The notes: generated by a model not told the origin, from the letters alone. A stretch of DNA of 64,000 nucleotides from Oleisolibacter albus (GCF_003336875.1 NZ_QGNJ01000003.1:248001-312000), one strand, 5' to 3'; positions 24,220 through 33,465 are shown, counted from the first letter of the stretch. Program-made: numbers and translations.

Positions 24220-25528
24220 CCGCGGGGAACGGACTATGATCGGCGTCCGCAGCCATGATCCGGTTGCGGCCGTCGGTCTTGGCCCGGTACAGCGCCGTGT
24301 CCGCCTGACTTAGCGCCTGTTCGATGCCGGCCTCCTGTCCGCGGATGGGGGCAACGCCGAAGCTGGCGGTGAGCGACAGGGTCTGGTCCCGTAGAATCGG
24401 GATGGCCAGCGCGGCAACGGCCAGTCGTAGCCGTTCGGCCGCGGCCATGGCGGCGTCCATGCCTGATTTCGGCAGCAGGATCGCGAATTCCTCCCCTCCA
24501 AGCCGCCCGATGAGATCGCCGTTGCGCAACAAACGACGGCAGGTGTCGGCCACGAGAGCCAACACCCGATCCCCTTCGGCATGGCCGTAGGTGTCATTGA
24601 CCAGCTTGAAATGGTCGATATCGAACATCAGCACGCAGGATGGCCGATGATGGCGGCGGCAGCGCCCGACCACTTGCTGGGCGTTGTCGAGAAAGGCACG
24701 GCGGTTGAACAGGCCCGTCAGAGCGTCGGTCGTGGCCAGCTGCCGCAATTCGTCCTCGAACCGCCGCCGCTCGGTGATATCCCGGACGATGGCAGTCACG
24801 GGAAACCCGTCGGGCCGGATGTCCGGCGATAAGGACACTTCCACCGGGAATTCCCGCCCGCCGCGCGTCTGCCCCAGCATCTCCCGGCGGCTGTCCAGCA
24901 GGGGCGTGGCCAATCCGCGTGCAGCATAGGCGTCTAGACTGCTGCTAACGGTGGTCCGTAGCCGCTCCGGAAGCAGCAGGTCCAGCGGCTGTCCCAACAT
25001 TTCCGCGGCCGTATAGCCGAAAATGCGCTCCGCGGCCGGGTTGACCAGCACGATGCGATGTTCGCGGTCGACGGAGATGATGGCGTCCTGGGCCATGGTG
25101 ATGATGCTGTACAGACGCCGCTCCGACCGGCGCAGACGGTCTTCCAGCTGTTTGCGGGCGATGGCATAGCGGATCGTCCGCACCAGCCCGTGCCCATCGA
25201 GACCATTCTTGACCAGATAATCCTGCGCGCCCGCCGAGACGGCGGCCATGGCGGCATCCTCGTCATCCCGGGTGGAGAGCACGATCACCGGCAAGTCCGG
25301 GTGGACGCTGCCGAGATGGCGCAGGGCTGGGTCCAGGCGGGGGGCAGCCCGATCCAGCAGCAGCAGGTCGCATCGGGTGCTGGCGAAGGCCAGCAGCGCC
25401 GCGTCCAGTGTGCCAAATCGGGTCAGGGTCAGGTTGAACTGTGGCGACTGCAAGACCGATTGGATGCGATCGGCATCCGTCTGGTCATCTTCGATAAGGA
25501 AGATATGGATTCGGCAGCTCTGGTCCAT
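24197..25528 (-). CDS. Response regulator with PAS and GGDEF diguanylate cyclase domains
   Basis: A 443-residue signalling protein. The receiver domain (about 5-120) has the acidic pair EDD at 13-15, phospho-acceptor Asp59 in LLLLDRAAP and Lys in YLVKNG. A PAS domain follows at about 140-260 (IITMAQDAIISVDREHRIVLVNPAAERIFGY). The GGDEF domain lies at about 270-430 with intact GGEEF. An RNGD inhibitory RxxD site is placed five residues before it, so c-di-GMP feedback inhibition is likely. No histidine kinase is adjacent. The trigger is therefore an orphan kinase plus whatever the PAS domain senses. Confidence 0.93.
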   Translation of the reverse strand: MDQSCRIHIFLIEDDQTDADRIQSVLQSPQFNLTLTRFGTLDAALLAFASTRCDLLLLDRAAPRLDPALRHLGSVHPDLPVIVLSTRDDEDAAMAAVSAGAQDYLVKNGLDGHGLVRTIRYAIARKQLEDRLRRSERRLYSIITMAQDAIISVDREHRIVLVNPAAERIFGYTAAEMLGQPLDLLLPERLRTTVSSSLDAYAARGLATPLLDSRREMLGQTRGGREFPVEVSLSPDIRPDGFPVTAIVRDITERRRFEDELRQLATTDALTGLFNRRAFLDNAQQVVGRCRRHHRPSCVLMFDIDHFKLVNDTYGHAEGDRVLALVADTCRRLLRNGDLIGRLGGEEFAILLPKSGMDAAMAAAERLRLAVAALAIPILRDQTLSLTASFGVAPIRGQEAGIEQALSQADTALYRAKTDGRNRIMAADADHSPFPAATTPTAA

Positions 25529-25747
25529 GGCTGTACCATTCGCGGCGCAAGCGAAAAATGGCGATACATTTCATCGTTTCGATGAAGCAGCCAATCGTAT
25601 GCCGGATTTTGAGGGGGATGGGGTGGGGTGACTGATGCTCGTCAGGGAATGATAAAATTTTATGTAATGTATCTTTGCGTGTATGTGAAGGCGAGCAAAA
25701 AAGAGAATATTAGAAAAATATGATCGGAAAAGGTTTATGCGGCCGGA
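25529..25747. other. AT-rich intergenic region with inverted repeats
   Basis: This 219-bp gap lies between two leftward c-di-GMP genes. Upstream of the REC gene is TTCATCG-TTT-CGATGAA (25570-25586). Positions 25650-25735 are strikingly AT-rich for this genome and contain a perfect 12-bp palindrome ATAAAATTTTAT at 25652-25663. It may hold the REC-gene promoter and the end of the downstream transcript. Confidence 0.4.
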
Positions 25748-28474
25748 TCAGCCGCTGACCAGGTCGGCGTCGGCCATGTCGGCGACACCGATATGCGCGG
25801 AATGCGCGGGCCATTTCCGGTGCAGCATGGCCTTGATCTCCTCGGCAGGAACCGGTTGGGAGAACAGGAAGCCCTGGCCGTAGTCACAGCCGATCTCCCA
25901 GAGAATGCGGTGCTGCTCTTCGGTTTCGACCCCTTCCGCCACCACTTCCAGGCCCAGGCTGTGCGCCAGCCGCACAATGCCCTGCAACAGATTGCGCTGT
26001 TCCGGCCGTTGGCCGAGGGCACTGACAAAACCCTTGTCGATCTTCAGCACATCGAAGGGAAAGCGGCTGAGCTGGGCCAGGGAGGAATAGCCGGTGCCGA
26101 AATCATCCATGCAGAGGGAGATGCCCAGGGTGCGGAACTGCTGGAAGACCGCCAGTGCCATGGTCGGATTGACCATGGTCATGCTTTCGGTCACCTCGAT
26201 TTTCAGCTGGTCGGTGTGACCATCGGCCAGATAGGCCAGGAGATCATCGACATAGCGCTCGTCCCAGAGCTGCCGCACCGACAGATTGACATTGACGAAC
26301 AGCCCCTGGCCCGGCGCTGCCAACTGTCGCAGCCGGGCGGCATCGGTCACCGCCGTTTCGAGGATGTAGCGGCCCAGAGGCAGGATCTGCCCTGTTTCCT
26401 CTGCCAGCGGAATGAAGATGGAGGGCGGGATGGCGCCGAGATCGGGATGGCTCCAACGTGCCAGCGCTTCCATGCCCACCAGCCGCAGATCGCGCAATGC
26501 GACGATGGGCTGATAGGCGACCGAGATCTGGCCGGCGGGGATGGCCTGCCCGAGATCGGTCTGCAACCGGTGGCGCAGCACGATCTCCTCGCCCAGACGC
26601 GGGCTGAACAGCTCGATATGTCCTTTGCCACGCTCCCGGGCATGGGTCAGGGCGAGATCGGCATCCCGCAGCAGATTCTCGGGATCGGTGGGGTCGCCGT
26701 CATGGGCGGCGATTCCGATGCTGACGCTGATGCGGACAGCCGTGCCTTGGACCAGGAAGGGCAGTTCCATTTCCGTGGCCATCTGCCGCGCACGCTCCAG
26801 CGCGTGGGCCGTGTCGGCCCCATCGGCCACCAGGATGAACTCGTCACCACCGATCCGGGCAATGGTCTCGCCACCCGTCAGCGCCGCCCGCAGCCGGTCG
26901 GCCATCATGGTCAGCAATTCGTCGCCAAAGGGATGACCCAGCGAATCATTGATCAGCCGGAAACCGTCCACATCCAGCGAAAGGACGGCCAGCGGATGCT
27001 GCTGGGGTCTGGCGTTGAGGCGGGTCCGCAGCCATTCCACCAGGAACACGCGGTTGGGCAGGCCCGTCAGCGGGTCATGAGTCGCCTGATGAATGACCCG
27101 CTGTTCATAGGATTTCCGCTCGCTGATGTCCTCGAAGATCCAGACCGTGCCCAGAGCCGGCTGGGTATGATCGACCATCCGGCCACTGATGCGGCACCAG
27201 AAGCTGTGCCCATCCCGGTGCCGCATCAGCAATTCCTGCTCGAAACCGCCTCCGGCATTGATGATGGGGTAGGCCTGCTGCCCGATGGCCTCGAATTGCT
27301 GCCGGACCTCATAGAAGGGGGCGATGGACTGCCCGGCCAGGGACTCCCCGTCTACGCCGAACATGCTGGTCAGTGCCGAATTCGCCAGCTGGATGATGCG
27401 GTCGCCCGTGAGGATCGCCAGTCCAATGGGTGCGTTCTGCAACACGGCGTGCAGCCGCGCCGACGCCACCTCGGCCCGGCGCACGGCCGCGACTTCGCGG
27501 GTCCAGATCTTTGATGCGATCCAGGCGCCGATGGCGGTGACAAGCACGAAAAGCAGGATGAAGCTGCCCACCCATACGGCGTTGCTCCGCCATTCCTGCA
27601 TGCCGAGAGTCCAGGACTGCCCGACGACGATGTGGAGCGGGTGCCGGCCGATCCGGCGGTAGGACAGGATGCGTTCGACACCGTCGATACCGGCCCGCGC
27701 GCGATAGGTGCCCCGCACTGGATTGCTTTGCACATGTGCCAGCAGTTCCGGTGACACCGCCTTCTGGCCGATGGCCGGCTGACCGTTGACCTGATCGGGA
27801 AATCTGGCGATGACGCCCAGATCGGCCCCACGCAGGGCCACGGCCCCCTCATGCCCCAGGTCCAGGGTGGAGAACAGGCGGGTGAAGTGGTCCAACTCGA
27901 TGACGGCAATGGCAACGCCGCCGAAGGAGCCATCCGGCTGGTTGATGCGGCGGGCAAGAACCATGGCGGGAATCCCGCTGATCCGCGCCGTCAGGGGGGC
28001 GGCGATGACCAGTCCTGCCGCCGGCTCGGTGCGCAGCCGGGTGAAATAGGCCCGGTCGGCGATGGTTGCCGTTCCATTGGGTTCGACGCCCGTTCCGTAG
28101 CGAATCCGGCCATCGGCATCGGAAATGCGCAGGCCTTCGAAGGCGCCCATCTGGGTGACCTGCCGGTCCACGAACTGACGGAAGGCCGCATCGTCGAACG
28201 GCGGCTGGGCCAGCCGGCGTTGATAATCATCCACGACGGCCCGCAGCGCCAGATCCGCCCGGTCGATGATGATGCCGACGCTCTGCTCCAGGCTGCCGGC
28301 GAGATTGCTGGCGTTGATGGCAAGACGCTCGGCGCGTTCCCGGTAGCTGTTGATAAGGGACCAGATGGCCAGAACGGTGACAGACAGGGAAATGACGAAG
28401 GCAATAAGGAAAATGTGCGGCGACGAATATGGGATTCGTAAGCCGATTCCTGATCGGGTATCGCTGTCCGCCAC
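25748..28474 (-). CDS. Membrane c-di-GMP enzyme: Cache-PAS-GGDEF-EAL
   Basis: A 908-residue inner-membrane protein. It has helix 1 at about 20-42, a periplasmic double-Cache domain of about 260 residues (RADLALRAVVDDYQRRL; YFTRLRTEPAAGLVIAAPL; MVLARRINQPDGSFGGVAIAV) and helix 2 at about 302-325. A PAS domain is at about 340-460. The GGDEF domain at about 470-630 has intact IGGDEF but no RxxD inhibitory site. The EAL domain at about 640-895 has EALARW, KIEVTES, DDFGTGYSS and AEGVETEE. Both catalytic cores look complete, so net activity cannot be told from sequence. The Cache domain suggests control by an external small molecule. Confidence 0.93.
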   Translation of the reverse strand: MADSDTRSGIGLRIPYSSPHIFLIAFVISLSVTVLAIWSLINSYRERAERLAINASNLAGSLEQSVGIIIDRADLALRAVVDDYQRRLAQPPFDDAAFRQFVDRQVTQMGAFEGLRISDADGRIRYGTGVEPNGTATIADRAYFTRLRTEPAAGLVIAAPLTARISGIPAMVLARRINQPDGSFGGVAIAVIELDHFTRLFSTLDLGHEGAVALRGADLGVIARFPDQVNGQPAIGQKAVSPELLAHVQSNPVRGTYRARAGIDGVERILSYRRIGRHPLHIVVGQSWTLGMQEWRSNAVWVGSFILLFVLVTAIGAWIASKIWTREVAAVRRAEVASARLHAVLQNAPIGLAILTGDRIIQLANSALTSMFGVDGESLAGQSIAPFYEVRQQFEAIGQQAYPIINAGGGFEQELLMRHRDGHSFWCRISGRMVDHTQPALGTVWIFEDISERKSYEQRVIHQATHDPLTGLPNRVFLVEWLRTRLNARPQQHPLAVLSLDVDGFRLINDSLGHPFGDELLTMMADRLRAALTGGETIARIGGDEFILVADGADTAHALERARQMATEMELPFLVQGTAVRISVSIGIAAHDGDPTDPENLLRDADLALTHARERGKGHIELFSPRLGEEIVLRHRLQTDLGQAIPAGQISVAYQPIVALRDLRLVGMEALARWSHPDLGAIPPSIFIPLAEETGQILPLGRYILETAVTDAARLRQLAAPGQGLFVNVNLSVRQLWDERYVDDLLAYLADGHTDQLKIEVTESMTMVNPTMALAVFQQFRTLGISLCMDDFGTGYSSLAQLSRFPFDVLKIDKGFVSALGQRPEQRNLLQGIVRLAHSLGLEVVAEGVETEEQHRILWEIGCDYGQGFLFSQPVPAEEIKAMLHRKWPAHSAHIGVADMADADLVSG

Positions 28475-28606
28475 GCCCTGTCCCCGTCTATCGCACGGCC
28501 CGCCTCCAACAGCAGGTGTGCTGCAAAGCCTTTAACTTTAGAACAGGGAGCGGGGCGCTGCCCTTGGCACACTTTGTCGCAATGCCCCGTCGCCGCTTCG
28601 GCCCAT

Positions 28607-28646
28607 GACACTCCGCCGTGACCTTAGCCGGCCACGGCGGAGTGTC
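28607..28646. terminator. Long hairpin downstream of the 4HB chemoreceptor
   Basis: GACACTCCGCCGTG (28607-28620) pairs perfectly with CACGGCGGAGTGTC (28633-28646) around a 12-nt loop. It lies 32 nt past the stop of the leftward chemoreceptor. No T tract follows, but the 14-bp stem is likely to mark the transcript end. Confidence 0.5.
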
Positions 28647-28677
28647 TGGCCGTCACCGGCCATGCAGCCGGTCGATG

Positions 28678-30372
28678 TCAGGCCGCGCGCACCTTGGCCA
28701 GGAAGTGGGCGACTTCGGCCCGCAGCGCCTCGGCATCGCGGGACAGGCTGGCTGCGGCATCGAGCACCTGGCTCGCGGCGGAACCGGTTTCCCCGGCGGC
28801 CTGGTTGACGCCGGTGATGTTGGCGCTGACCTCGGCCGTCCCTTGCGCCGCTTGGGTGACATTGCCGGCGATGTCACGCGTGGCCGCGCCCTGCTGCTCG
28901 ACCGCGGCGGCGATGGCGGCTGCGATCTCATTGACGCGGCCGATGGTGGCGGCAATGGCCTGGATGGCCTGGGCCGTCTGTTGCGACGCTTGCTGGATAC
29001 CCGTGACCTTGGCGCTGATGTCATCAGTCGCCCTGGCGGTCTGGGTGGCCAGATTCTTCACTTCGCCGGCGACCACGGCGAAGCCCCGTCCGGCTTCACC
29101 GGCCCGGGCCGCCTCGATGGTGGCGTTCAGGGCCAGCAGATTGGTCTGAGCGGCGATGGCCGTGATCAGTTCCACCACATCACCGATCTGCTGCGCCGTG
29201 CCGGCCAGTTCGGCGGTCAGATCGTTGGCATGGCCGGCTTCGGTGACGGCCTGTCCGGCGATCCGTGTTGATTCGGCGACCTGCCGGCTGATCTCCTGCA
29301 CCGAGGCCGCCAGTTCCTCCGTGGCGCCGGCCACCGTATTGACATTGGCGCTGGCCTGCTCGCTGGCGGCTGCCACAGCCCCGGCCTGATGGCTGGACTG
29401 CTCGGCGATGGCGGCCATCGACTGGGCGGCGGACTGCATCTCCGTGGCCGCCGCGGCCACCGTATCGACCACCCCCTTGATGCTGGCCTCGAACGTATTG
29501 GCCATGGCATGCAGCGCCGCCTTCTGGGCGGCCTCGCTCTGCCGCTTCTGCTCCGCCGCTTCGGCCTCCAGCTGGCGCATATGCAGGGTGTTGTCCTTGA
29601 AGGTCTGCAGAGCCCGTGCCAACTGACCGACCTCGTCGTGGCGATCGGCCCCGACCACCTGCGTGTCCAGCTGCCCGCCGGCAATACGGTCCATGGCATC
29701 GCTGATCCGCCGCAGAGGACGCACGACGAAGCCCAGCACGATGACGCCGATCAGCAGGGCCGCCACCAGCAACCCGATGCCCGCCACCGAAAGCAGAAGG
29801 CTGCGGGACGAAGCGGCCAGTGCCGTTCCATCGGTCCGGGCCTGGCCCATCGCCTTCAGGTTGTAGCTTGTGATGTCTTGGATCAGGGCCGCCAGTTCGG
29901 CCCGGATGCTGCGGCCTGCCGTGCCGGAAATGGCCTGCGCTTCCTCCGGCTTCTGCGCCCGGGACAGGCGGATGACGTCCCGGGCAATGGCTTCATAGGC
30001 GGTGATCTTTTCTCCCAGTTGCCGAAGCACAATCTGCCGGTCGGGCTGGGCCAGCGGCATGATCTGTTCGGCGGCCTGACGGGCGCGGGCGATGCGGTCG
30101 TTAAAAATCCCGGTGCTTTCCTCCATCTTGTCCGCTTCAGTCTCGATAATCACGTTCTTCTCGGCCACCGCGGCGCCATTGACGGCCGCCTCGATCTGGA
30201 AAGCCAGGCCAGTGCGCACAGCCGTCCGACCCGTGGCCTCCTGGAGGCTGTCTGCCAGTTTGTCCAGCGAGCTGGAGGCTTGCCAGACGATGATGCCGAC
30301 CATCATGAGCATGAGCGCTGCAGGGAAAAGCAGCTTTGTGACCAACCGCAGGTTGGCAAACCAGGAAGACAT
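28678..30372 (-). CDS. Methyl-accepting chemotaxis protein, four-helix-bundle sensor type
   Basis: A 564-residue chemoreceptor. It has helix 1 at about 10-32, an all-helical periplasmic domain of about 155 residues rich in Ala, Glu and Gln (four-helix-bundle type), and helix 2 at about 192-215. HAMP lies at about 215-268 ([38 protein letters not shown]). The signalling tip is [33 protein letters not shown]. It ends FLAKVRAA, like its paralogues, with no CheR pentapeptide. No che genes are nearby, so it must join arrays encoded elsewhere. The ligand is unknown. Confidence 0.92.
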   Translation of the reverse strand: MSSWFANLRLVTKLLFPAALMLMMVGIIVWQASSSLDKLADSLQEATGRTAVRTGLAFQIEAAVNGAAVAEKNVIIETEADKMEESTGIFNDRIARARQAAEQIMPLAQPDRQIVLRQLGEKITAYEAIARDVIRLSRAQKPEEAQAISGTAGRSIRAELAALIQDITSYNLKAMGQARTDGTALAASSRSLLLSVAGIGLLVAALLIGVIVLGFVVRPLRRISDAMDRIAGGQLDTQVVGADRHDEVGQLARALQTFKDNTLHMRQLEAEAAEQKRQSEAAQKAALHAMANTFEASIKGVVDTVAAAATEMQSAAQSMAAIAEQSSHQAGAVAAASEQASANVNTVAGATEELAASVQEISRQVAESTRIAGQAVTEAGHANDLTAELAGTAQQIGDVVELITAIAAQTNLLALNATIEAARAGEAGRGFAVVAGEVKNLATQTARATDDISAKVTGIQQASQQTAQAIQAIAATIGRVNEIAAAIAAAVEQQGAATRDIAGNVTQAAQGTAEVSANITGVNQAAGETGSAASQVLDAAASLSRDAEALRAEVAHFLAKVRAA

Positions 30373-30618
30373 TGTGCGGCCCCCTCTCCACGTGTTCTGG
30401 TTGCTATTTCCTGTGGTATTTCTTACTGAAGAGTTAATCCGGATGTGACATGGTTGTGCTGATCCGGCATATTGATATGTGTCAAATTATTGGCGTGCCG
30501 TCCCCGTGGCGGTGACGTCCAGCCGACGTGATAAAATGGGCGCCCCCGCACCTTTCCGGTCGCTCCGCCCCCTGTCCCCCGATAGAATGGCCGGAGGTAC
30601 CACGAAGAGTCGAAGGGT
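30373..30618. other. Divergent intergenic region
   Basis: A 246-bp gap between the chemoreceptor and the nucleotidyltransferase gene. The chemoreceptor side is AT-rich (30405-30500). I see no additional gene and no clear operator. Confidence 0.3.
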
Positions 30619-31758
30619 ATGGGTCAGCTACTGCTTGAGAGACAGGGTCGGTTCCGCATTCTTGGCCTTTGTGCGTGTGCTCCCTTCGCTGACGGCGCAG
30701 CGGCTCTGCTGCACCAGAGTCTTTCCAACGAATCCAACTGGGAGGATCTGGTGGCGGCGGCCCGTCGGCATCGGTTGGTTCAACCCTTGCTGTTCACGCT
30801 GAAACGCGAGGGGTGGCTGGACCGGATGGACCCAGTGGCCCGGTGCGCACTGGAACAGCGGGCTGCCCTCGAGGCGCGGCGGTCGTTGATGACGGCCGGG
30901 CAGGTGAAGCGGATCTGGGAGGCGTTCCAGGCCGATGGCATTGACGCCTTGTTGCTGAAGGGCGTGGGCCTGACCCAGCGTCTGTACGGCCGGCTGGACA
31001 TGCGCGGAGCCGGTGACATCGATATTCTGGTGCGCCCTGACCATTTGGAGCGGGCTGCGGCACGGCTGACCGCCATGGGGTTGCCGCGGGAATCCTGGAG
31101 CCAGGCTGGTCAACCGGTGGGTGACGCGGCGGAAGAGGATCTGGTCCACCACGAGGTGCGCCATTGCTGTCCCAGCACCGGAACCGTGGTCGAGGTGCAT
31201 CGGCGCCTGACTTCGAACCCGCATGTGCTGCCCTGGGACTTCGATACGCTGTGGGCCAGACATGAAACCGTGCGGATAGGCGGTATCGCCGTGCCGGTCC
31301 TGTCGTCGGCGCAGGAGCCGTTGTATCTGCTGGTCCATGCCCTGTTTCATGGGTGGGAGCGTCTGCGCTGGCTGGCCGATCTGGCCGTGATGCTGCGCCG
31401 CCCGGCCGATATGGAGGCGGCAATCATGGCCGCCGCCGAGATCGGGCTGCGGCCCGCCCTGCTGCATGCCTTGGCATTATGCCGGCGCTGGCTCGGTTTG
31501 CCGCTGCCGGCGACGGTGGAAGCCGAGATCCAGGACTCCCTGCCGGCCCGGGCCATGGAACTGATGGCCCGCCTGGCCATGGCCGATGGCAGCCAGACCG
31601 ACCTGACGCGGGAACACTGGCGGACGCCGCTGACCTATCTGCGTACCCGCATCGGCCGCTATCTGCTGCGCCAGGGTTTGGCCGGGGGGCGCGGCTATCG
31701 GCTGCGGGAACTGCACTATGGATTGGTGAAGCTGCGGCGGCGCGCCCGTATGGGCTGA
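30619..31758 (+). CDS. Uncharacterised nucleotidyltransferase family protein (PF14907-like)
   Basis: A 379-residue soluble protein. The diagnostic part is at about 112-145: IDALLLKGVGLTQRLYG, then GAGDIDILVRPDHLERAA. The DIDILV acidic pair provides the metal ligands of the nucleotidyltransferase fold, and the preceding LLLKG motif is typical of the NTP_transf_5 group. The rest is helical (VLSSAQEPLYLLVHALFHGWERLRWLADLAVML). Relatives occur in clusters with HPr-kinase-related and PqqD-like proteins (the HPr-rel-A group) and near surface-glycan genes. None of those partners is next to it here. Its substrate is unknown. The start lacks a strong Shine-Dalgarno sequence. Confidence 0.72.
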   Translation: MGQLLLERQGRFRILGLCACAPFADGAAALLHQSLSNESNWEDLVAAARRHRLVQPLLFTLKREGWLDRMDPVARCALEQRAALEARRSLMTAGQVKRIWEAFQADGIDALLLKGVGLTQRLYGRLDMRGAGDIDILVRPDHLERAAARLTAMGLPRESWSQAGQPVGDAAEEDLVHHEVRHCCPSTGTVVEVHRRLTSNPHVLPWDFDTLWARHETVRIGGIAVPVLSSAQEPLYLLVHALFHGWERLRWLADLAVMLRRPADMEAAIMAAAEIGLRPALLHALALCRRWLGLPLPATVEAEIQDSLPARAMELMARLAMADGSQTDLTREHWRTPLTYLRTRIGRYLLRQGLAGGRGYRLRELHYGLVKLRRRARMG

Positions 31759-31802
31759 GCGGGTGTCCGTCGAGAGGCGGGGCTGGCGTGGCCTTGCTTA
31801 TG

Positions 31803-31823
31803 TTCATTGATTTTTTCAATGAA
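31803..31823. promoter_or_regulatory. AT-rich operator overlapping the isocitrate dehydrogenase promoter
   Basis: TTCATTGA (31803-31810) and TCAATGAA (31816-31823) form a perfect 8-bp inverted repeat around five T residues. The right arm overlaps a -35-like TTTTCA (31813-31818), which stands 17 bp from a -10-like TATCAA (31836-31841). A regulator bound here would affect icd transcription. Confidence 0.45.
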
Positions 31824-31850
31824 GATCTTTTGCTCTATCAATTTCAAAAA

Positions 31851-31906
31851 TGCGGGTGAGGGGATTAGGTCCTTGGGCGGACCAATCCTCTTTGGGAGCA
31901 CCCGCA
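31851..31906 (+). promoter_or_regulatory. Structured 5' leader of icd that includes the start codon
   Basis: The outer stem TGCGGGTG (31851-31858) pairs with CACCCGCA (31899-31906), the last A being that of the ATG. The inner stem pairs 31859-31872 with 31879-31891, 13 bp with one bulged A and a G-T pair, under a TTGGGC loop. The 7-nt unpaired bulge 31892-31898 is TTTGGGAG and holds the Shine-Dalgarno. With the proposed promoter, the mRNA would begin almost exactly at the hairpin base. Confidence 0.55.
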
Positions 31907-33390
31907 TGAACATGATCGTCCACCCGGCGGTCGAGAGCAGCCTGATCGCGGCACCGGTTCCCGTCACCATTGCCCATGGTGATGGTATCGGCCCGGAAAT
32001 CATGGCCGCCTGTCTGGACATCCTGACGGCGGCCGGTGCCCGGCTGGCGCCGGAAACCGTCGAGATCGGCGAGGCTGTCTATCGCCGCGGCATCACTGCC
32101 GGAATCGAACCGTCGGCCTGGGAGTCGCTGCGGCGCACCCGTGTCTTCCTCAAGGCGCCGATCACAACGCCGCAGGGTGGCGGCTTCAAGAGCCTGAACG
32201 TGACCGTGCGCAAGACGCTGGGGCTGTTCGCCAATGTGCGGCCCTGCACGGCGTTCGCGCCGATGGTCGCCACCCGGCATCCGGCCATGGATCTGGTCAT
32301 TATCCGCGAGAACGAGGAGGACCTGTATGCCGGGATCGAGCACCGGCAGACCGATGAGGTCTATCAATGCCTGAAGCTGGTCAGCCGGCCCGGCTGCGAG
32401 CGGATCATCCGCTATGCCTTCGACTATGCCCGTGCCCATGGCCGGCGCAAGGTCACCTGCATGACCAAGGACAATATCATGAAGCTCACCGATGGGCTGT
32501 TCCATCGGGTCTTCGATGAGATCGGGGCCGAGTATCCCGATCTGGAGCAGGAGCACATGATCATCGATATCGGCGCCGCCCGGCTGGCCGACAGCCCGGA
32601 ACGCTTCGATGTCATCGTCACCCTGAACCTTTATGGCGACATCATCTCCGACATCGCCGCCGAGGTGGCCGGGTCAGTCGGGCTTGGCGGTTCCGCCAAT
32701 ATCGGTCTGCAGGGGGCCATGTTCGAGGCCATCCATGGCAGTGCCCCGGATATCGCCGGACGCGACATCGCCAACCCGTCCGGCCTGCTGCAGGCGGCGG
32801 TGCAGATGCTGGTGCATATCGGCCAGGGAACGGTGGCCGAGCGCATCCAGAATGCCTGGCTGACCACGCTGGAGGACGGCATCCACACTGCCGACCTGTA
32901 CCGGGATGGGCTGTCGCACCGCCGTGTCGGCACCCGGGGCTTTGCCGAGGCGGTCATCGATCGGTTGGGGCGGACGCCAACCCGGCTGACGCCGGCCCGC
33001 CTCGCCGGACAGGCTCCGCGCGTGATCCTGGAGCAACCGCACCGTCGGGAGCCGGCCGACAAGAAGTTCGCGGGCATCGACATCTTCGTCGAGCATCGCG
33101 GCACCGTCGATGCGCTGGCCGCGGAGGTGCAGGCCATGGCCGCTGGGCCGTTGACGCTGACCCTGATCACCAACCGGGGGGTCAAGGTCTGGCCGGAGGG
33201 ATTGCCGGAAACCTTCTGCACCGACCATTGGCGTTGCCGCTTCCAGCCACGCCCGGAGCAGCCGGTCGATAGCGCCACCGCCATCGCCCTGGCCGGCCGG
33301 CTGGCGCAGGCCGGGATCGAGGTGATCAAGACCGAGCATCTCTATCTGTTCGACGGCAAGCCGGGTTTCAGCCTGGGCCAGGGGCAATAG
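31906..33390 (+). CDS. icd: Isocitrate dehydrogenase, long (Thermus/Rickettsia-like) type
   Basis: A 494-residue beta-decarboxylating dehydrogenase converting isocitrate to 2-oxoglutarate in the TCA cycle. The core has TIAHGDGIGPEIM at about 20, the substrate loop SLNVTVRKTLGLFANVRP at about 95-112, IIRENEEDLYAGIEH at about 130, and KDNIMKLTDGLF. The metal-binding NLYGDIISD is at about 245, and the nucleotide-binding HGSAPDIAGRDIANP at about 280. About 140 further residues form an extra C-terminal domain (DIFVEHRGTVDALAAEVQ; TLITNRGVKVWPEG), as in the Thermus-like subtype. That is longer than E. coli Icd (416 aa). Start ATG 31906 has GGGAG 7 nt upstream inside a hairpin. Coenzyme preference was not deduced. 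Confidence 0.9.
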   Translation: MNMIVHPAVESSLIAAPVPVTIAHGDGIGPEIMAACLDILTAAGARLAPETVEIGEAVYRRGITAGIEPSAWESLRRTRVFLKAPITTPQGGGFKSLNVTVRKTLGLFANVRPCTAFAPMVATRHPAMDLVIIRENEEDLYAGIEHRQTDEVYQCLKLVSRPGCERIIRYAFDYARAHGRRKVTCMTKDNIMKLTDGLFHRVFDEIGAEYPDLEQEHMIIDIGAARLADSPERFDVIVTLNLYGDIISDIAAEVAGSVGLGGSANIGLQGAMFEAIHGSAPDIAGRDIANPSGLLQAAVQMLVHIGQGTVAERIQNAWLTTLEDGIHTADLYRDGLSHRRVGTRGFAEAVIDRLGRTPTRLTPARLAGQAPRVILEQPHRREPADKKFAGIDIFVEHRGTVDALAAEVQAMAAGPLTLTLITNRGVKVWPEGLPETFCTDHWRCRFQPRPEQPVDSATAIALAGRLAQAGIEVIKTEHLYLFDGKPGFSLGQGQ

Positions 33391-33442
33391 TCCGTCATCC
33401 CAACAAAGCGGTTCTGCAGCATCGCACGCTGCGCTTCAATTG

Positions 33443-33465
33443 CGGGGCGGCCGACGGCCGCCCCG
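33443..33465 (+). terminator. GC-rich hairpin after icd
   Basis: CGGGGCGGCC-GAC-GGCCGCCCCG is a perfect 10-bp stem with a 3-nt loop between icd and the LysR gene, followed only by GTTCC. It probably limits read-through into the regulator gene. Confidence 0.5.
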
